From Parvularia atlantis (taxonomy: Eukaryota; Opisthokonta; Rotosphaerida), in the NCBI GenBank assembly GCA_943704415.1, contig CALSCO010000533.1, forward strand, positions 1 through 43,673: DNA of 43,673 nucleotides. The letters run 5' to 3'. The first letter of the stretch is position 1; the number at the start of each line of letters is the position of its first letter. The position numbers were made by a program, and so were the translations under genes. The notes under the pieces were generated by a model, which did not search any database, was not told the DNA's origin, and was given only the letters and a program-made list of their open reading frames with translations. Of this stretch, positions 23,505 to 34,259 are shown piece by piece.

Positions 23505-26500
23505 ATGGCCCTGCCGAGCGCGACAGGGCCGTTGATGCCCGGGCCTGGCGACCAGGCGACCATTTCCGCCACATCCGCATCCGCATCCGCCGGCGGCGCA
23601 TCATCTGCGTCTGTATCTGCCTCCCATGGGCTGAGCAGCATCCCCAGTGATCCGCGCCAGCGCACCCGATCGTCTGGGGCGACTGATAGCGCTGCCGGTG
23701 CATCCCGGTGGGGCATCGGCGCTCCGCAGCATCGCACGCCGCAGGCCAAGACCGCGCACTGGACCATCTTCAACAGCACGTCGTCGTCCTCCAGCACCAG
23801 CGGCGATGCGGCGCGCCAGCACAACCACAACGCGAACGGTTCCCGGCGTGAGCGAGCGCCGCAGCCCGCACCGCCGCTCAGCAGGGTCGCTGCCGCCCTG
23901 TCGCTGCTCAACCACAAGACAACGCCTGTTGTATCGTCACCCAAGCCAGCCTCTGTGCCAGTGCCTCTAGCGCAGGTCAAATCAGCCTCGGCCTCGGCGC
24001 CACCACCAACCAGCCTAGCCGTGGTGCCAACTCTTCCAGCGCCACCCGGGCCAGCCGCAGCGCCGACTCTTCCAGCATCACCCAGGCCAGCGGCAGCGGT
24101 AGCACCAGCATTACCGCCACCCAGGCCAGCTGCTGGACTACAAAACAAGCCGACAGCCATGCGCTCTTCGCTGAGCAAGAGTACTTTGCGCGCGAGGTCC
24201 CGTTCGCGCTCCCGATCACCCTCGCCACCGCGCAACGGGATCGCGGCAGTCAAGCCCGGCCCCCGCTCGCGATCACGGTCGCGCTCGCCGCGCTGGCGCA
24301 GCCGATCACCTGCATCGTCACGCCGCCGTCTGCGTCGCTCCGTCTCGCCCATCGACTTCGCCCGGCGTCGCAGCGCCAGCCTACGCCGACGCAAGCCACG
24401 CTCGCGGTCGCGCTCGCGCAGCCCAAGCCCGCCCCGACGAGGCCGAGGCCGTACATCTCCAGCCACGCGGCGCCCTCGGTCTCTTTCGCGCTCGCGCTCG
24501 CCCCTGCGTTCGAGCTCGCGGTCGAGGTCTCGCTCGCGGTCTCGGTCCCGGTCGAGGTCGTCGCTGTCACCGTCTCGCCCTGCCCGCAGCTACCGGCGCA
24601 ACCGGTCACCGCCCAGCAGGCGCTGCGTGCGCTCGTCGTCGCGCTCGCCGGGCCGTACCCGCTCGCGCAGCCGGTCGCGTTCGTCGTCACCGCGGTCGCA
24701 CTCGCGCTCGGACTCGCGCACCAGCAGCAGCAGTCGCTTCAGCCTCGCCGTCGCCGCTGCGCGCGCCCAAGACAAGATCGACACGCGCTATCAGCGCAAG
24801 GTGAAGAAACTGCAGGACGCCTCGCCCAACGAGACTCTGGCAGCGCGCGGCGGCGTGGCGGCAGCGGCCGCACCCAAGGGCTCATCCGTCGCGTTCTGGC
24901 CCGGCTTGGCGCCTGACATCGTCCACCCTGCGCGGTTGCGGCAACCAATCGACCTGCGCTTGCGGCACCGTCTGCCCCCGCCCTCGCCACCGCGCTTGCT
25001 TCCCCTGACCATCACACCAAACATCCTCGCGTCGCTGCAACTGCTTCGCGACAACGTGACACACCACGTCTGCACGCCCGCCAAGACCAAGCTGACCGAG
25101 CTTCTGCTGCCGCGCTTGGACGTTGCCAAGATGTCGATAAACGATCCTGGTGCGTGCGGTCGGCGCGCACCGCTGCGATGCGCGCATGCTAACGGTCAGC
25201 GCAGTCCTGCAGAGCCGGATCGTGCTCGCGCGCAACCAGATCATGCTGGTCACCAGTATGACGCAGCACGGGCTGCCGGCGCCCGTGCGCATCTGGCTCA
25301 AGCGCGCCATGTTTAAGCACGAGCCGCTGTCCGCGCCACTGGGCAGCGCGATGCAGTCGCTGTTGGATGACCCGTCGCAGCTGAAGGACGAGTCGGAGCT
25401 GCTCAAGAGTATGATGGACACGATGACGCAGACGAGCAGCGAGCCGATGGACGATGCCACGATCGCCAAGATTGTCGAGCTGCAGCGCGCAGACGAAAGC
25501 GACCGCAGCGAAGCGGTGCAGGCGTCTGGGCCTGAGATGCATGTCATCAGCGACGATTCGGACGCGGCGGACAGCTCCAGCCCCAGCACAATGACGACTG
25601 CGGCCAGCGCGACCACTGCCGGTGGCGCTGCAAGCGCGCCGTTGATGTTCGACGACATCAGCGACGACGACACGCCTTCCGGCGTCCAGCCTGCGCCGGC
25701 CATCGCGCTGGCACCCGTCGAGGTGGAGGCGATCAGCGACGACGAGCTGCCGCCGCTCGAAGTCGCGATGCAGTCGACGCCGTCCAGGCCATCCCCTTCC
25801 ACAGCGACCAGGACCGCCCCTCAGGCTGCCTCTGCGGCGGCCAAGCAGCCGCCTACAGCTGCAGCACCCGCCGCAGCGCCTGCACCTGCCGCGGTCGAGA
25901 AGAGCCCAAAGGTCGTGGTCTGCTCCGAGAGCGCTACGACTGTGCGCACGCGGCGGCGCGTCTTGGCCATGACAAGCATGGACGATGTTTCGGTCTCGCA
26001 GAAGTTGAGCACCGCGAATACCTTGCCGACGGCGACCGCAGACTCGCCCACGGACGCGCACGATCGCCAGGCTGCGTCGGCGTTTTCTGACTGGGTCCGC
26101 GATGAGGACACTTTGTCACGCATGTGGACGGCCGGCAAGAGCACTGCCAGCGCAGGCGGCGACACGGAACCGGCGCCTTCTTCCGCGACGGACAGCGAAA
26201 TGGTTGCCGCTGTCACAAGCAGCCAGTTCTCGACCGGCCTGCCCGTTAAGAGCGTCCGCAAGGCCGCCGTGTCGGCTACGATTAAGTCGCAGCTGCTCAT
26301 CTTGTCAGCGGCGCGCGCGCCGCGGTCTGCGCGCGTCAGCCACAGGGGCGGGGGCCGCAGCGGCGGTCGGCAGGCGCCTGCAGACGACTCGCCAGCGGGC
26401 GACGGCGAGACAAAACAGTCAAACGCGTCAGCCGCCGTGAAGCCTCAGCAGCCGGAGCCAGCGCCTGAGCAGCAGACTCCCAGCAGCGACAAGGACTCGG

Positions 26501-29500
26501 AGCTGGTGACGGCACCGCCTGCACCGCCGCAGCCCACGCCAACTGCGGCCGCGCTGCCGTCGCTCAGCACGCCGCCGCCCAAGCTTGGCGTCATCGCCGA
26601 GCCAAGCAGCGACAGGGACTTTGGCGCGTTGACCGACATGAGGCGCACGAGGACGCACACAGGGACGGAGCTGCCCGGGGACGTGACGCAGATGCTGCAC
26701 GTGCTCAAGAGCGTGTTGAGTTTGCAAGAGTCGCAGCAGGTAACGGCCGCCGAGGTCGCGCTGCCAGACGAGCTTGACGCGCTCACGTTCCCGCAACTCT
26801 TCGTGCGGTGCCGGCGCGGGCTGTACGACACGGCCGCCGCGGTGCATCACGACGTCGTGCGCCTGATGGAGACGCTGTTCAACGGCCTCGCGCCTGCGTC
26901 GGACACCTACGCCGCGGCTGTGGTGCGCACGGCACTGCGCTGGCTCCGGCCGTGACTGACCACGGGAGGCCCGCGTGTAGCTGCTCATGCGCGAGTACGC
27001 TCGCTCGCTCACCCAGAGCGCGTTGGCGCCCCTGCTGCTCAAGGAGGCCCTGCCGAACGTGTACAAGCCGCTGCCGAGCAAGTCGCGCGCGCTGACGGAG
27101 GAGTGCGTCCTGCTGGCGGCGCGCGGTCAGCTCGAGCCGTGCGTGCTGACACGGCTCGCCGCTGCAAAGGGAGGAGAACAACCTGTTGCTGACGATGGAC
27201 CAGGACCGCGAGGTCGACGGCATGCGCTACATCTTCTACGAGATGCTCACGTACGGCGCGATGCGCATGTTCTTCACGTCGCAGCCCGGCTACCCGCCGA
27301 CACGTCAGCATCTGCAGGTGTGCGGCGTGCCTGTGTGCCTGACGGTGTGCTGGCGGCCCGGCTGACGCGCACGTCAGCTCATCGGCCTGCATCTCAAGTA
27401 CCCGTTCAAGTACGGCTACACGGAGGTCAAGCACTTTGCGCGCGAGCTCGTCTTCACGCTGGCGGTGTGGCGCGCACACTTTGCGGCAGTGTCAGTCGAG
27501 GGGCGCGCGGTCACGGACGCGAAGGGCCACTTCACCGGCATCATCCAGGCGCTGATGGAGAAGCCGCTGCTGGCGCTGAGCGACCAGCGTCTGCGCCCGT
27601 ACACGACGCGCGACGGCATGCGCAACCCGACGGACACCATGCGGTCGCTGGGCGTGCTCGGCGAGGACGAGATGCTCGAGAACCTGAGCCGCTATCAGGC
27701 CGACCTGTCGTTCCCGCGCATCATGCTCAGCTACGCGAACGACCCGATGCCGAACCTGCTCGAGAGCGTGCGCGCGGCCCACGCCGAGTCGGCGTTGCCA
27801 CGGCGCACCAACAGCAAGAGCGCGAGCAAGCGGCCGCATGCCGACGTCACACCCGCGCTCGAGGCCGCCGTGTCGTCGGTGATTGACGAGAACTTTGAGC
27901 TGGACCTGACGAACGTGCACGGGCCACCGTCTGCGGGTGCGAACGAGCGCAGCAGCAGCAGTAGTAACGGCAACGGCAACGGCAATGGCAACAGCAACAG
28001 CGGTAAGCAGGCCGAGCGCGAGGGCGAGTTGCACGCCAAGAAGAAGGCGCGCAAGGCGAGCGGCAGCGGTCGGGCACCGGCGCCCGCGGCCCCCGCGCCC
28101 GCGAGCCCGCAGTCGTCTCTTGCGGTGCAGGCAGTCAACGACGATGATGCCAGCGCGGGCCGAGCGGCCGCGAGCAACATTAAGTGCACCTATTGCCACA
28201 AGGTCCTGGGCCACAATCGACACAACAACACGATCGTGAACGGCGTGCACCACAAGGTCTGCGGCTCGTGCTGGTACCGGGACAAGGAGCAAGGCGGGGC
28301 TAGCAGGCACGTGCACAAGCAGCGCGGGTCGTCATCGGGGCGTGGGGCACCCGCGGCAGTGCAAGGCGTTGAGCTTCTTCTGTCTAGCAGCCCACCTTCC
28401 GCCGCCAATCTTCCAGCAGCGTCGTCGCCCCTCACGGCCGAGGCGACACCCAAGCCGCCGCGCTTCGTCAAGGCCGCGAGCTCGCCCGTGGTGGCCGCTG
28501 CTTCGCGCGCGCCTGAACCCGAGACCCTCGCGCACGAGGCGCCGCCGCTGGGCGCGGCGCTGTCGAGCACGACGCCGCTGGTGTGGACGATCGATGGGAA
28601 CGTGCTGATCGAGTGCCAGCTGCCATCGCGGCTGGGCAACAAGCTACGGTTCCTGCCGTGCGTGTATCAGCTCGTCCGTGCGCACGGGGGAGCGGTTGTG
28701 CTGACTTGTATCGCGCGACGCAGCGCGACCACGTCACGCGCATCATCGACACCGGCAGGCTCAGCCTCGCCGACACGGCCGACCGCGCCGACCGTGAAGC
28801 CGTCACTGTCGGAGCTACAACTCGTGTGGGCACGCATCGACGTGGCCAAGGGCGTGCTCCTGCCGGCATTTGTGTGGGGCTCGGACGAGCACGAGAGCGC
28901 GTTCTTCTCGCGACGGTCGGACGGGTGCGAGACGCCGAGGCGTGCGCATCGCAGCGCTGACCGCCGCGTCTCGGGGCGGCAGGCTGGAGCAGTACTTTGT
29001 GCGCGAGGTCGCCGAGCCGCACCGAACGGCGTGGGTGCCCAACGTGCCGGCGGCGCTGCAAGAGTTTAGCAGCCGAGACCAGCTGCTCCTGTGCAACCCC
29101 AACGTGACGCTGACAGAGGCGCACGAGCAGGCGGCGGACATAGTATGCGCACGTGTACGCGTTTTCTTTCTCGGCTTGCCGTCTGACTGGTAGCGATTGC
29201 AGGCGCAGCAGATCTTTGACCGGGAGCTGACGGCGCTGTGCGCTGTTTGCCACGACAGCGTGAACGACTCGCCCCCGTACTCGATCTGCGGCCAGTGCGG
29301 GCTCATGTGCGTTTGGCAGGATGCGCGCGTGTGCGGGGCGGTATTATGACCGCGCGTGGCGACAGGGTCGACGTGCCGCGCGTGGCGGCGGTACACGAGG
29401 CATGCCGCCCGCCCAGGGCCGACGAGGACGCGAGCGAGCCGTGGCTGTGCGCGTTCCATACGTATCACTCGACGCTGCCGCTGCCGGAGGACTACATGGA

Positions 29501-30894
29501 CTTTACGCCGGGCGGTGCGTGGTTGAACTGTGCTTGTGTGCTGCTGCGCGGGCTAAGTGCGGGTGTCGTGTACGCAGACGACACCGTTGCCGTGAGCTTG
29601 TCTGGCATGAACGTGGCCGTAGCGGCGCGCGATCGACCTTGGAACGCCGAGGCCGAGCGGCGTACTGAGCGCGCCGAGGCCGAGCGGCGTGCAGAGGCAG
29701 AGCAGCGTGCGGAGGCGGAGCGCCGTGCGGAGGCCGAGCATGCCGAGGCAGTGCGGCGCGCAGCGGCTTTGCGCGTGGAAACCGAGCGCATCCAGGCCTT
29801 GCGAGTGGCGGCCTTGCGCGCAGCAGCCGTGGGTGCCAACGCCGAGCGCGCAGCAGCCGAGAAGGAACAGGCCAGCATCCAGCCGCCAGCTGACGACGAC
29901 GTTGAGGACGAGGACGACGCAGAGGACGAGAGCCTAGACATGTCGACCGAGATGGCCTTGCCGCTGCCGGCAGGCGCTGTGCCGGCAGTGAGCGCGACGG
30001 TGAGCCAGGAGGCGCAGCTGAACCTTCAGAAGGTCACTGAGCAGCTGCCGTTGGAGACGAAGGTGCGCAGCGCGCCTCTCTGCATGACGCACGCTGACCG
30101 ATGCGGCCAGGCCATTTACCTCATGTGCATTGCCAAGGACGACGAGCTGGCGCGGCTGTGGGAGGACATTGTGCAGCTTCGCCAGCAGCTGTCGATGGGT
30201 GCGCGGCGCAAGCGTGGTCGGCGCCTCGTGCTGATTGGGACGTTCAGGGCGGCCAGACCAGATGGTCGTGAAGACCGTCATTGGTGCGCATGCGTTTGTG
30301 CGCTCGTTTCTGCCAGGAAACTGACGACTCGGATGCGTGCAGGCGATATCATGTGCAACGCGATCGTGCAGGACAAGCTCGCGAGGGTGCAGCGCTTCGT
30401 GATGAAGCTGTCGAAACCGACCAACCTTGGCAAGACGCTGATGGAACTGCGGGCGGGGATAGTGTGCGTCGACCACGTGTGCCGCGAGACCCGCCGTGGC
30501 TGATTGCACTCGTGCGAAGCCTGGACGACGACCAGACGACGTTCGTGGCGCAGTCGCTCGCACGCGCCCAGCTGCTCCGCGTGAGTCACCCCAGTCAGCT
30601 GATGACGCACCGGCAAGTGCGCTGGCAGGTGCGCGGCCGCCCCCGTGGTCGTGCCTCCGCTGATTCGGCCGTCGCCAGCGCGTTGAGCAGGTTGACAGCG
30701 CCTCGCTTGAGACGATCGGGGAGACGCTCCAGCTGGCTATGTCGATGGGCCACAATGCTGTGCTCTCTGAGCTCGGGCTCGCCGGGCCAGCGCAGCCCGC
30801 GGTGCCAGCACAGCCAGCACAGCCAGCACAGCCAGCGGCGCATTCAGCACAGCCAGCGCAGCCCGTGGCGCAGCCGAGCACTGCCCCATTGTAG
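23505..30894 (+). CDS. Large RS-rich nuclear protein with GATA-like and PHD-like zinc fingers
   Basis: I do not recognise the family. Fifteen exons total 6561 bases (2186 residues): 23505-25149, 25205-26922, 26981-27102, 27170-27317, 27378-28657, 28724-28924, 28983-29142, 29203-29306, 29366-29514, 29578-30063, 30112-30198, 30257-30283, 30343-30463, 30520-30628, 30691-30894 (TAG). Visible parts: Ser/Pro/Ala-rich start; RS domain ~228-412; conserved-looking helical segment (APVRIWLKRAMFKHE) ~560-600; three ISDD acidic motifs ~663-730; disordered stretch; a folded block from ~1120 (YIFYEMLTYGAMRMFF, LKYPFKYGYTEVKHF); C-x2-C-x21-C-x2-C finger ~1480-1510; PHD-like finger ~1768-1825 (CAVC, CGQC, VHEAC, WLCAFH); Glu/Arg/Ala coiled coil ~1864-1940; acidic patch; Ala-Gln-Pro repeats at the C-terminus. 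Likely acts in chromatin or RNA processing. It has an RS domain but no RRM, so it is not a classical SR protein. Confidence 0.75.
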
Positions 30895-31079
30895 ACGTAA
30901 CAGACGCACTAGTTTTCATACGCCGCGCTCTCGTGGTCACACACAGCTCCCAGACGGATGGGCGGGGCGCGAGGAGACGGGAAGAAAGGGGGAGAAAACA
31001 CAGGGACAACGGAGGGACGGCCACAAAAAGAGGACAGGGTCAGAGGAGAGAGGCGCGCGCGAACGGCCGGCGCGCACAC
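30895..31079. other. Convergent 3' spacer with a polypurine tract
   Basis: This gap holds the facing 3' ends of the RS-protein gene (+) and the V-ATPase c gene (-). Bases ~30961-31053 are almost all purines on the + strand, so the V-ATPase transcript would end in a long pyrimidine-rich 3' untranslated region. No other gene is seen. Confidence 0.6.
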
Positions 31080-31875
31080 TCACTCGATCACGCACTTGGC
31101 CTGCTGGGCCGACGTGTTGAGGATGAGGGCGACGATGAGGCCGTAGAGACCCAGCACCTCGGCGAAAATAAGAATGAGAATCATGCCGACGAAGAGCTTT
31201 GGTTGCTGCGGGCGCGCAGCGAGGGATCGGTCGCGTGAGCACGCCGGCGCCGCGGACCGCACGGCGATGCGCACCTGGGCCGTGCCGCGCACACCGGCGT
31301 CACCGACGATGCCGACAGCGAAGCCGGCGGCGAGACCGGCAAGGCCGACGCTGAGGCCGGCGCCGAGGTGGATGAAGCCGCTGCGATCGCGCGAGGCGTG
31401 AGCCACCCCACCCAGGACACACGCACGCACAAGCAGCACGCACGCGAAGAGCGGGTACTGGGCAAAGTTGAGGCCGCCGTTGATGAGCACGCCGACGACG
31501 AGGCCGTAGATGGCGATGATACCCGCCTGCGACGGGGCGCGTCGTGCACGTGTCAGGTGTGTGTCAGGTGCGCGCGGGCGGGAGGGCGGCCGGCACCATG
31601 ATCACGGGCACGACCGACTTCATGATCAGCTCGGGCCGCATGATGCCCATCGCCATGATGCCCACGCCCGACTTGGCCGTGCCGTACGCGGCGCCGAGGC
31701 CTGTTGCGCGGCGCGGTTTTGCGCGCCGGCGCCGCGTCGTGAGCGGGGCGGGAGGGGGCCGGCGCACGGGGTCACGCGCGGGCGCACAGGTGAAGACGAC
31801 CGCGCTCGTCACGCCCATCACGCCGAAGAACGGCGCGTACGCCGGGCAGAGCTCGTTGGGCAGGACGACCGACAT
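31080..31875 (-). CDS. V-type H+-ATPase proteolipid subunit c
   Basis: Forms the rotating c-ring of the membrane V0 sector that pumps protons into vacuoles and endosomes. Five exons: 31875-31788, 31700-31597, 31526-31444, 31380-31275 and 31205-31080 (TGA). The product is 168 residues, close to the usual ~155-165. Four membrane helices are evident. [41 protein letters not shown]-type sequence, [15 protein letters not shown] and [15 protein letters not shown] are near-identical to yeast Vma3 and animal ATP6V0C. The essential proton-carrying glutamate is Glu143 in the last helix. Splice phases keep every motif in frame. It diverges from the CaMKK-like gene across a 484-base promoter region. Confidence 0.96.
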
Positions 31876-32359
31876 TGTGCTGGACGGGTGTGCGGCGGGC
31901 GACGCGAGGCGGGTGGGCGGGATGGCGCGCTGCGGCGTGACGTGAGCGCCGCGCCGGGTGATGGCTCCTCGGCGCCACGCGGCGGCAGCAGGGAAAAGCA
32001 GCGGGACCAAAAAAAAAAACGAACCAGCACGAAAAATGCGCCGCTCTCCGCGTCCACGCGCCCGCAGCAGCAAGCAAGCAGCGCAGGCGGCAGCGCAGCG
32101 CAGGCGGAGGGAGCGAGCGACGGGACGGGAAGAGGGTCATGCGGCCGCGCTTGCCGTTCAGAACGGGTTTATCCGTGCCAGAAACTAGCCATTGCTTGCA
32201 TCACAGCCAGGCGACAGCTGTGGACGCGCGGCATTGACCCGTTTCAGATATGCGTATTTGGCCGTTTCGGGGTAATTGAAGTCGTCCACGCTGCATGCGC
32301 ACCTAGGATGGCTGTGTGCGCAGAACGTAGCAAACGGAGGCCATCGTGGGTTTCGCGCA
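31876..32359. promoter_or_regulatory. Divergent promoter region, V-ATPase c / CaMKK-like gene, with four Myb-core motifs
   Basis: The CaMKK-proximal part (about 32150-32340) is clearly AT-richer than its surroundings. It holds four AACGG cores, the usual Myb-domain half site: 32162-32166 (+), 32239-32243 (-), 32262-32266 (-) and 32333-32337 (+). The first two lie in an inverted pair, AACGGGT and ACCCGTT. A poly-A run lies near 32010. Function is inferred from motif match only. No coding sequence recognised. Confidence 0.35.
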
Positions 32360-34192
32360 ATGGCAGACACGGGCGTCGCGTTCCCGGCTGTCCAGGCGCG
32401 TCGCGTCTCACACACGGCGCGTGGCGTGGCTGGCCCCGCTCAACGCGCGGCGGCGGCGGCGGCGGCAGGGCGACGCGTTCCGCCCCGTGCGGCAGACGGC
32501 GCAGGTCGAGACGCTCGAGGGCGAGCGCGTGAACCAGTACACGATCAAGAACGAGCTGGGCAAGGGCGCGTACGCGACCGTGTACCGCGTGTGCAACGAC
32601 GACACGCACGAGATCTTTGTGGCGTTTTGCGCGGATCCCGCGCGCGGCGTGCTCATCGCCACGTGCACTGCCCCCGCCTCGCAGGCCATGAAGGAGATCG
32701 ACAAGAACAAGATCCGCCGCAAGTCGATGTCGTTTGCGCGCCGCCCGCCCGCACGGCCCGGGCCGCCTGCCGCGCGCGGCACCGGCGCCTCGCCCGCCGC
32801 GCTGACTGGTGCGACGCGGCCTGCCCCGTTGCCATGCCGCCGGTTTTATGACGCGTTTTGTGACAGCGGCCGACCCGTTGGAGGGCATCAACCGCGAGGT
32901 CGCGATCATGAAGCAGCTGCGGCACGTCAACGTCCTGCGCCTCGTCGAAGTGCTCGACAACAACGACTCGGAGTACCTGTACATGGGTGCGTGTGGCATC
33001 GTGCTGCTCCTGCGCATCGGCTGACGGGCGCGCACACGTGGGCACAGTGCTTGAGTTTGCAGAGCGCGGCGCGGTGATGAAGATCGCGAGCTGCTTCGAC
33101 GTGGTCACGCCGCTGCCGGGCGACATCTGCCGCGTCTACTTCCGCGACTTTGTGCTCGGGCTCGAGTACCGTGCGTGCGCACGATCGCGCTGCCCGTCAT
33201 CGCGCTCACGCTGGGGGCGCGCCAGTGCACGAGCAGGAGATTGTCCACCGCGACCTCAAGCCCGAGAACCTGCTTATCGCGGCCGACGGCCGGCTCAAGA
33301 TCGCCGACTTTGGCGTGTCGCAGGTGCGCCGTTGCGCTGTGGTCGTGCGGCAGGCTGACATGCGACGCGCGCACAGACGGGCGACCGCTTCCGCAGCGGC
33401 GCCGGCAGCCCCGCGTTTATGGCGCCCGAGACGCTCGGCATCAAGGGTGCGCCGAGTGCAGCCACGGCACGGCGGCGGACGCTCACGCGGCTGCGCAGAC
33501 GCGTCGACGTCGTTCTCGGCCAAGAAGGCCGACATCTGGTCCGCGGGCGTGTGCCTGTACTGCTTCGCGGTCGGCCACGTGCCGTTCCAGAGCAACGACC
33601 AGCTCGAGCTGTTCCGGCTGATCCGCGAGAACGAGTGCGTACGCGCCGGCTGCTCATCGCGCGTGCGCGCGTGCGCGCTCACGCCTTGTCGACGCGCGCA
33701 GGCCGCAGTACCCGGCCAACCTCGACCCTGAGCTGCGCGCGCTCATCGGCCGCATGCTCGTCAAGAACCCGGACAAGAGAACATCGCTGGCCGAGATCAA
33801 AGTGCGCTGCCGCTCGACGGTGTGCATGCACGCGGGGTCTGAGCGTGCACGTGCGCCGCGCCGCAGCTGGACCGGTGGGTGACCGAGCACGGCAAGGTCG
33901 TGCTGCCGACGGTCGAGGAGCACTGCCGGTCCAAGGTCAACCTCATTCCGACCGAGGAGGAGATCCTCAACGCGATCACGCGCATCTCGTCGTTCTCGGC
34001 GATGATGTCGGCGGTGCGCGGCGCGCTCGTGCGATGCACGGCCCGTGCTGAGGCCAGCCGCGGCGCCAGCTCCGCGCGGCCAAGAAGCTCAAGGGCTTCA
34101 TGGCGCTCAAGCGCAACCAGACCAGCCCCGGGCCCGACCACGACGTCGAGCCGGTCGAGAGCATCGCCGTCTCGGTCATGATGACGCTCTGA
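32360..34192 (+). CDS. CaMKK-like serine/threonine protein kinase
   Basis: Predicted Ca2+/calmodulin-dependent kinase kinase type enzyme, which activates CaMK and AMPK-class kinases. Eleven exons (408 residues): 32360-32395, 32469-32618, 32685-32808, 32867-32986, 33048-33170, 33226-33323, 33377-33446, 33499-33634, 33702-33801, 33867-34013, 34070-34192. Seen: Gly loop GKGAYATVY, AMKEIDK (beta-3 Lys), an Arg/Pro-rich insert (RRPPARPGPPAARG) in the N lobe that marks the CaMKK family, HRDLKPEN, DFGVS, an activation segment with GSPAFMAPE, and the family tail WVTEHG...LPTVEEHC. The last exon is basic and amphipathic (RAAKKLKGFMALKR), a plausible calmodulin-binding segment. Intron 1 (32396-32468) has a GC donor. 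An in-frame GTG upstream is ignored because no family sequence lies there. Confidence 0.9.
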
Positions 34193-34259
34193 GCACCTCA
34201 CTTCACCCCACTTGTTGCGGCCGCTATCGATCCGTTCCTTGAGTGCATCAACCAGTCAA

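Noticed and set aside
24190-24740. Classical SR splicing factor
   Set aside because: An RS domain is present, but no RRM (RNP1/RNP2) motif occurs anywhere in the 2186 residues.
27103-27169. A 31-base intron at about 27139-27169
   Set aside because: A better donor (GTGCGTCC at 27103) gives a normal 67-base intron with its CTGAC branch well placed and the same downstream frame.
32346-32468. In-frame GTG start and continuous exon for the CaMKK-like kinase
   Set aside because: The translated stretch is Arg-rich noise. An ATG at 32360 plus a GC-AG intron (32396-32468) gives a normal start, and the same intron type occurs elsewhere in the window.
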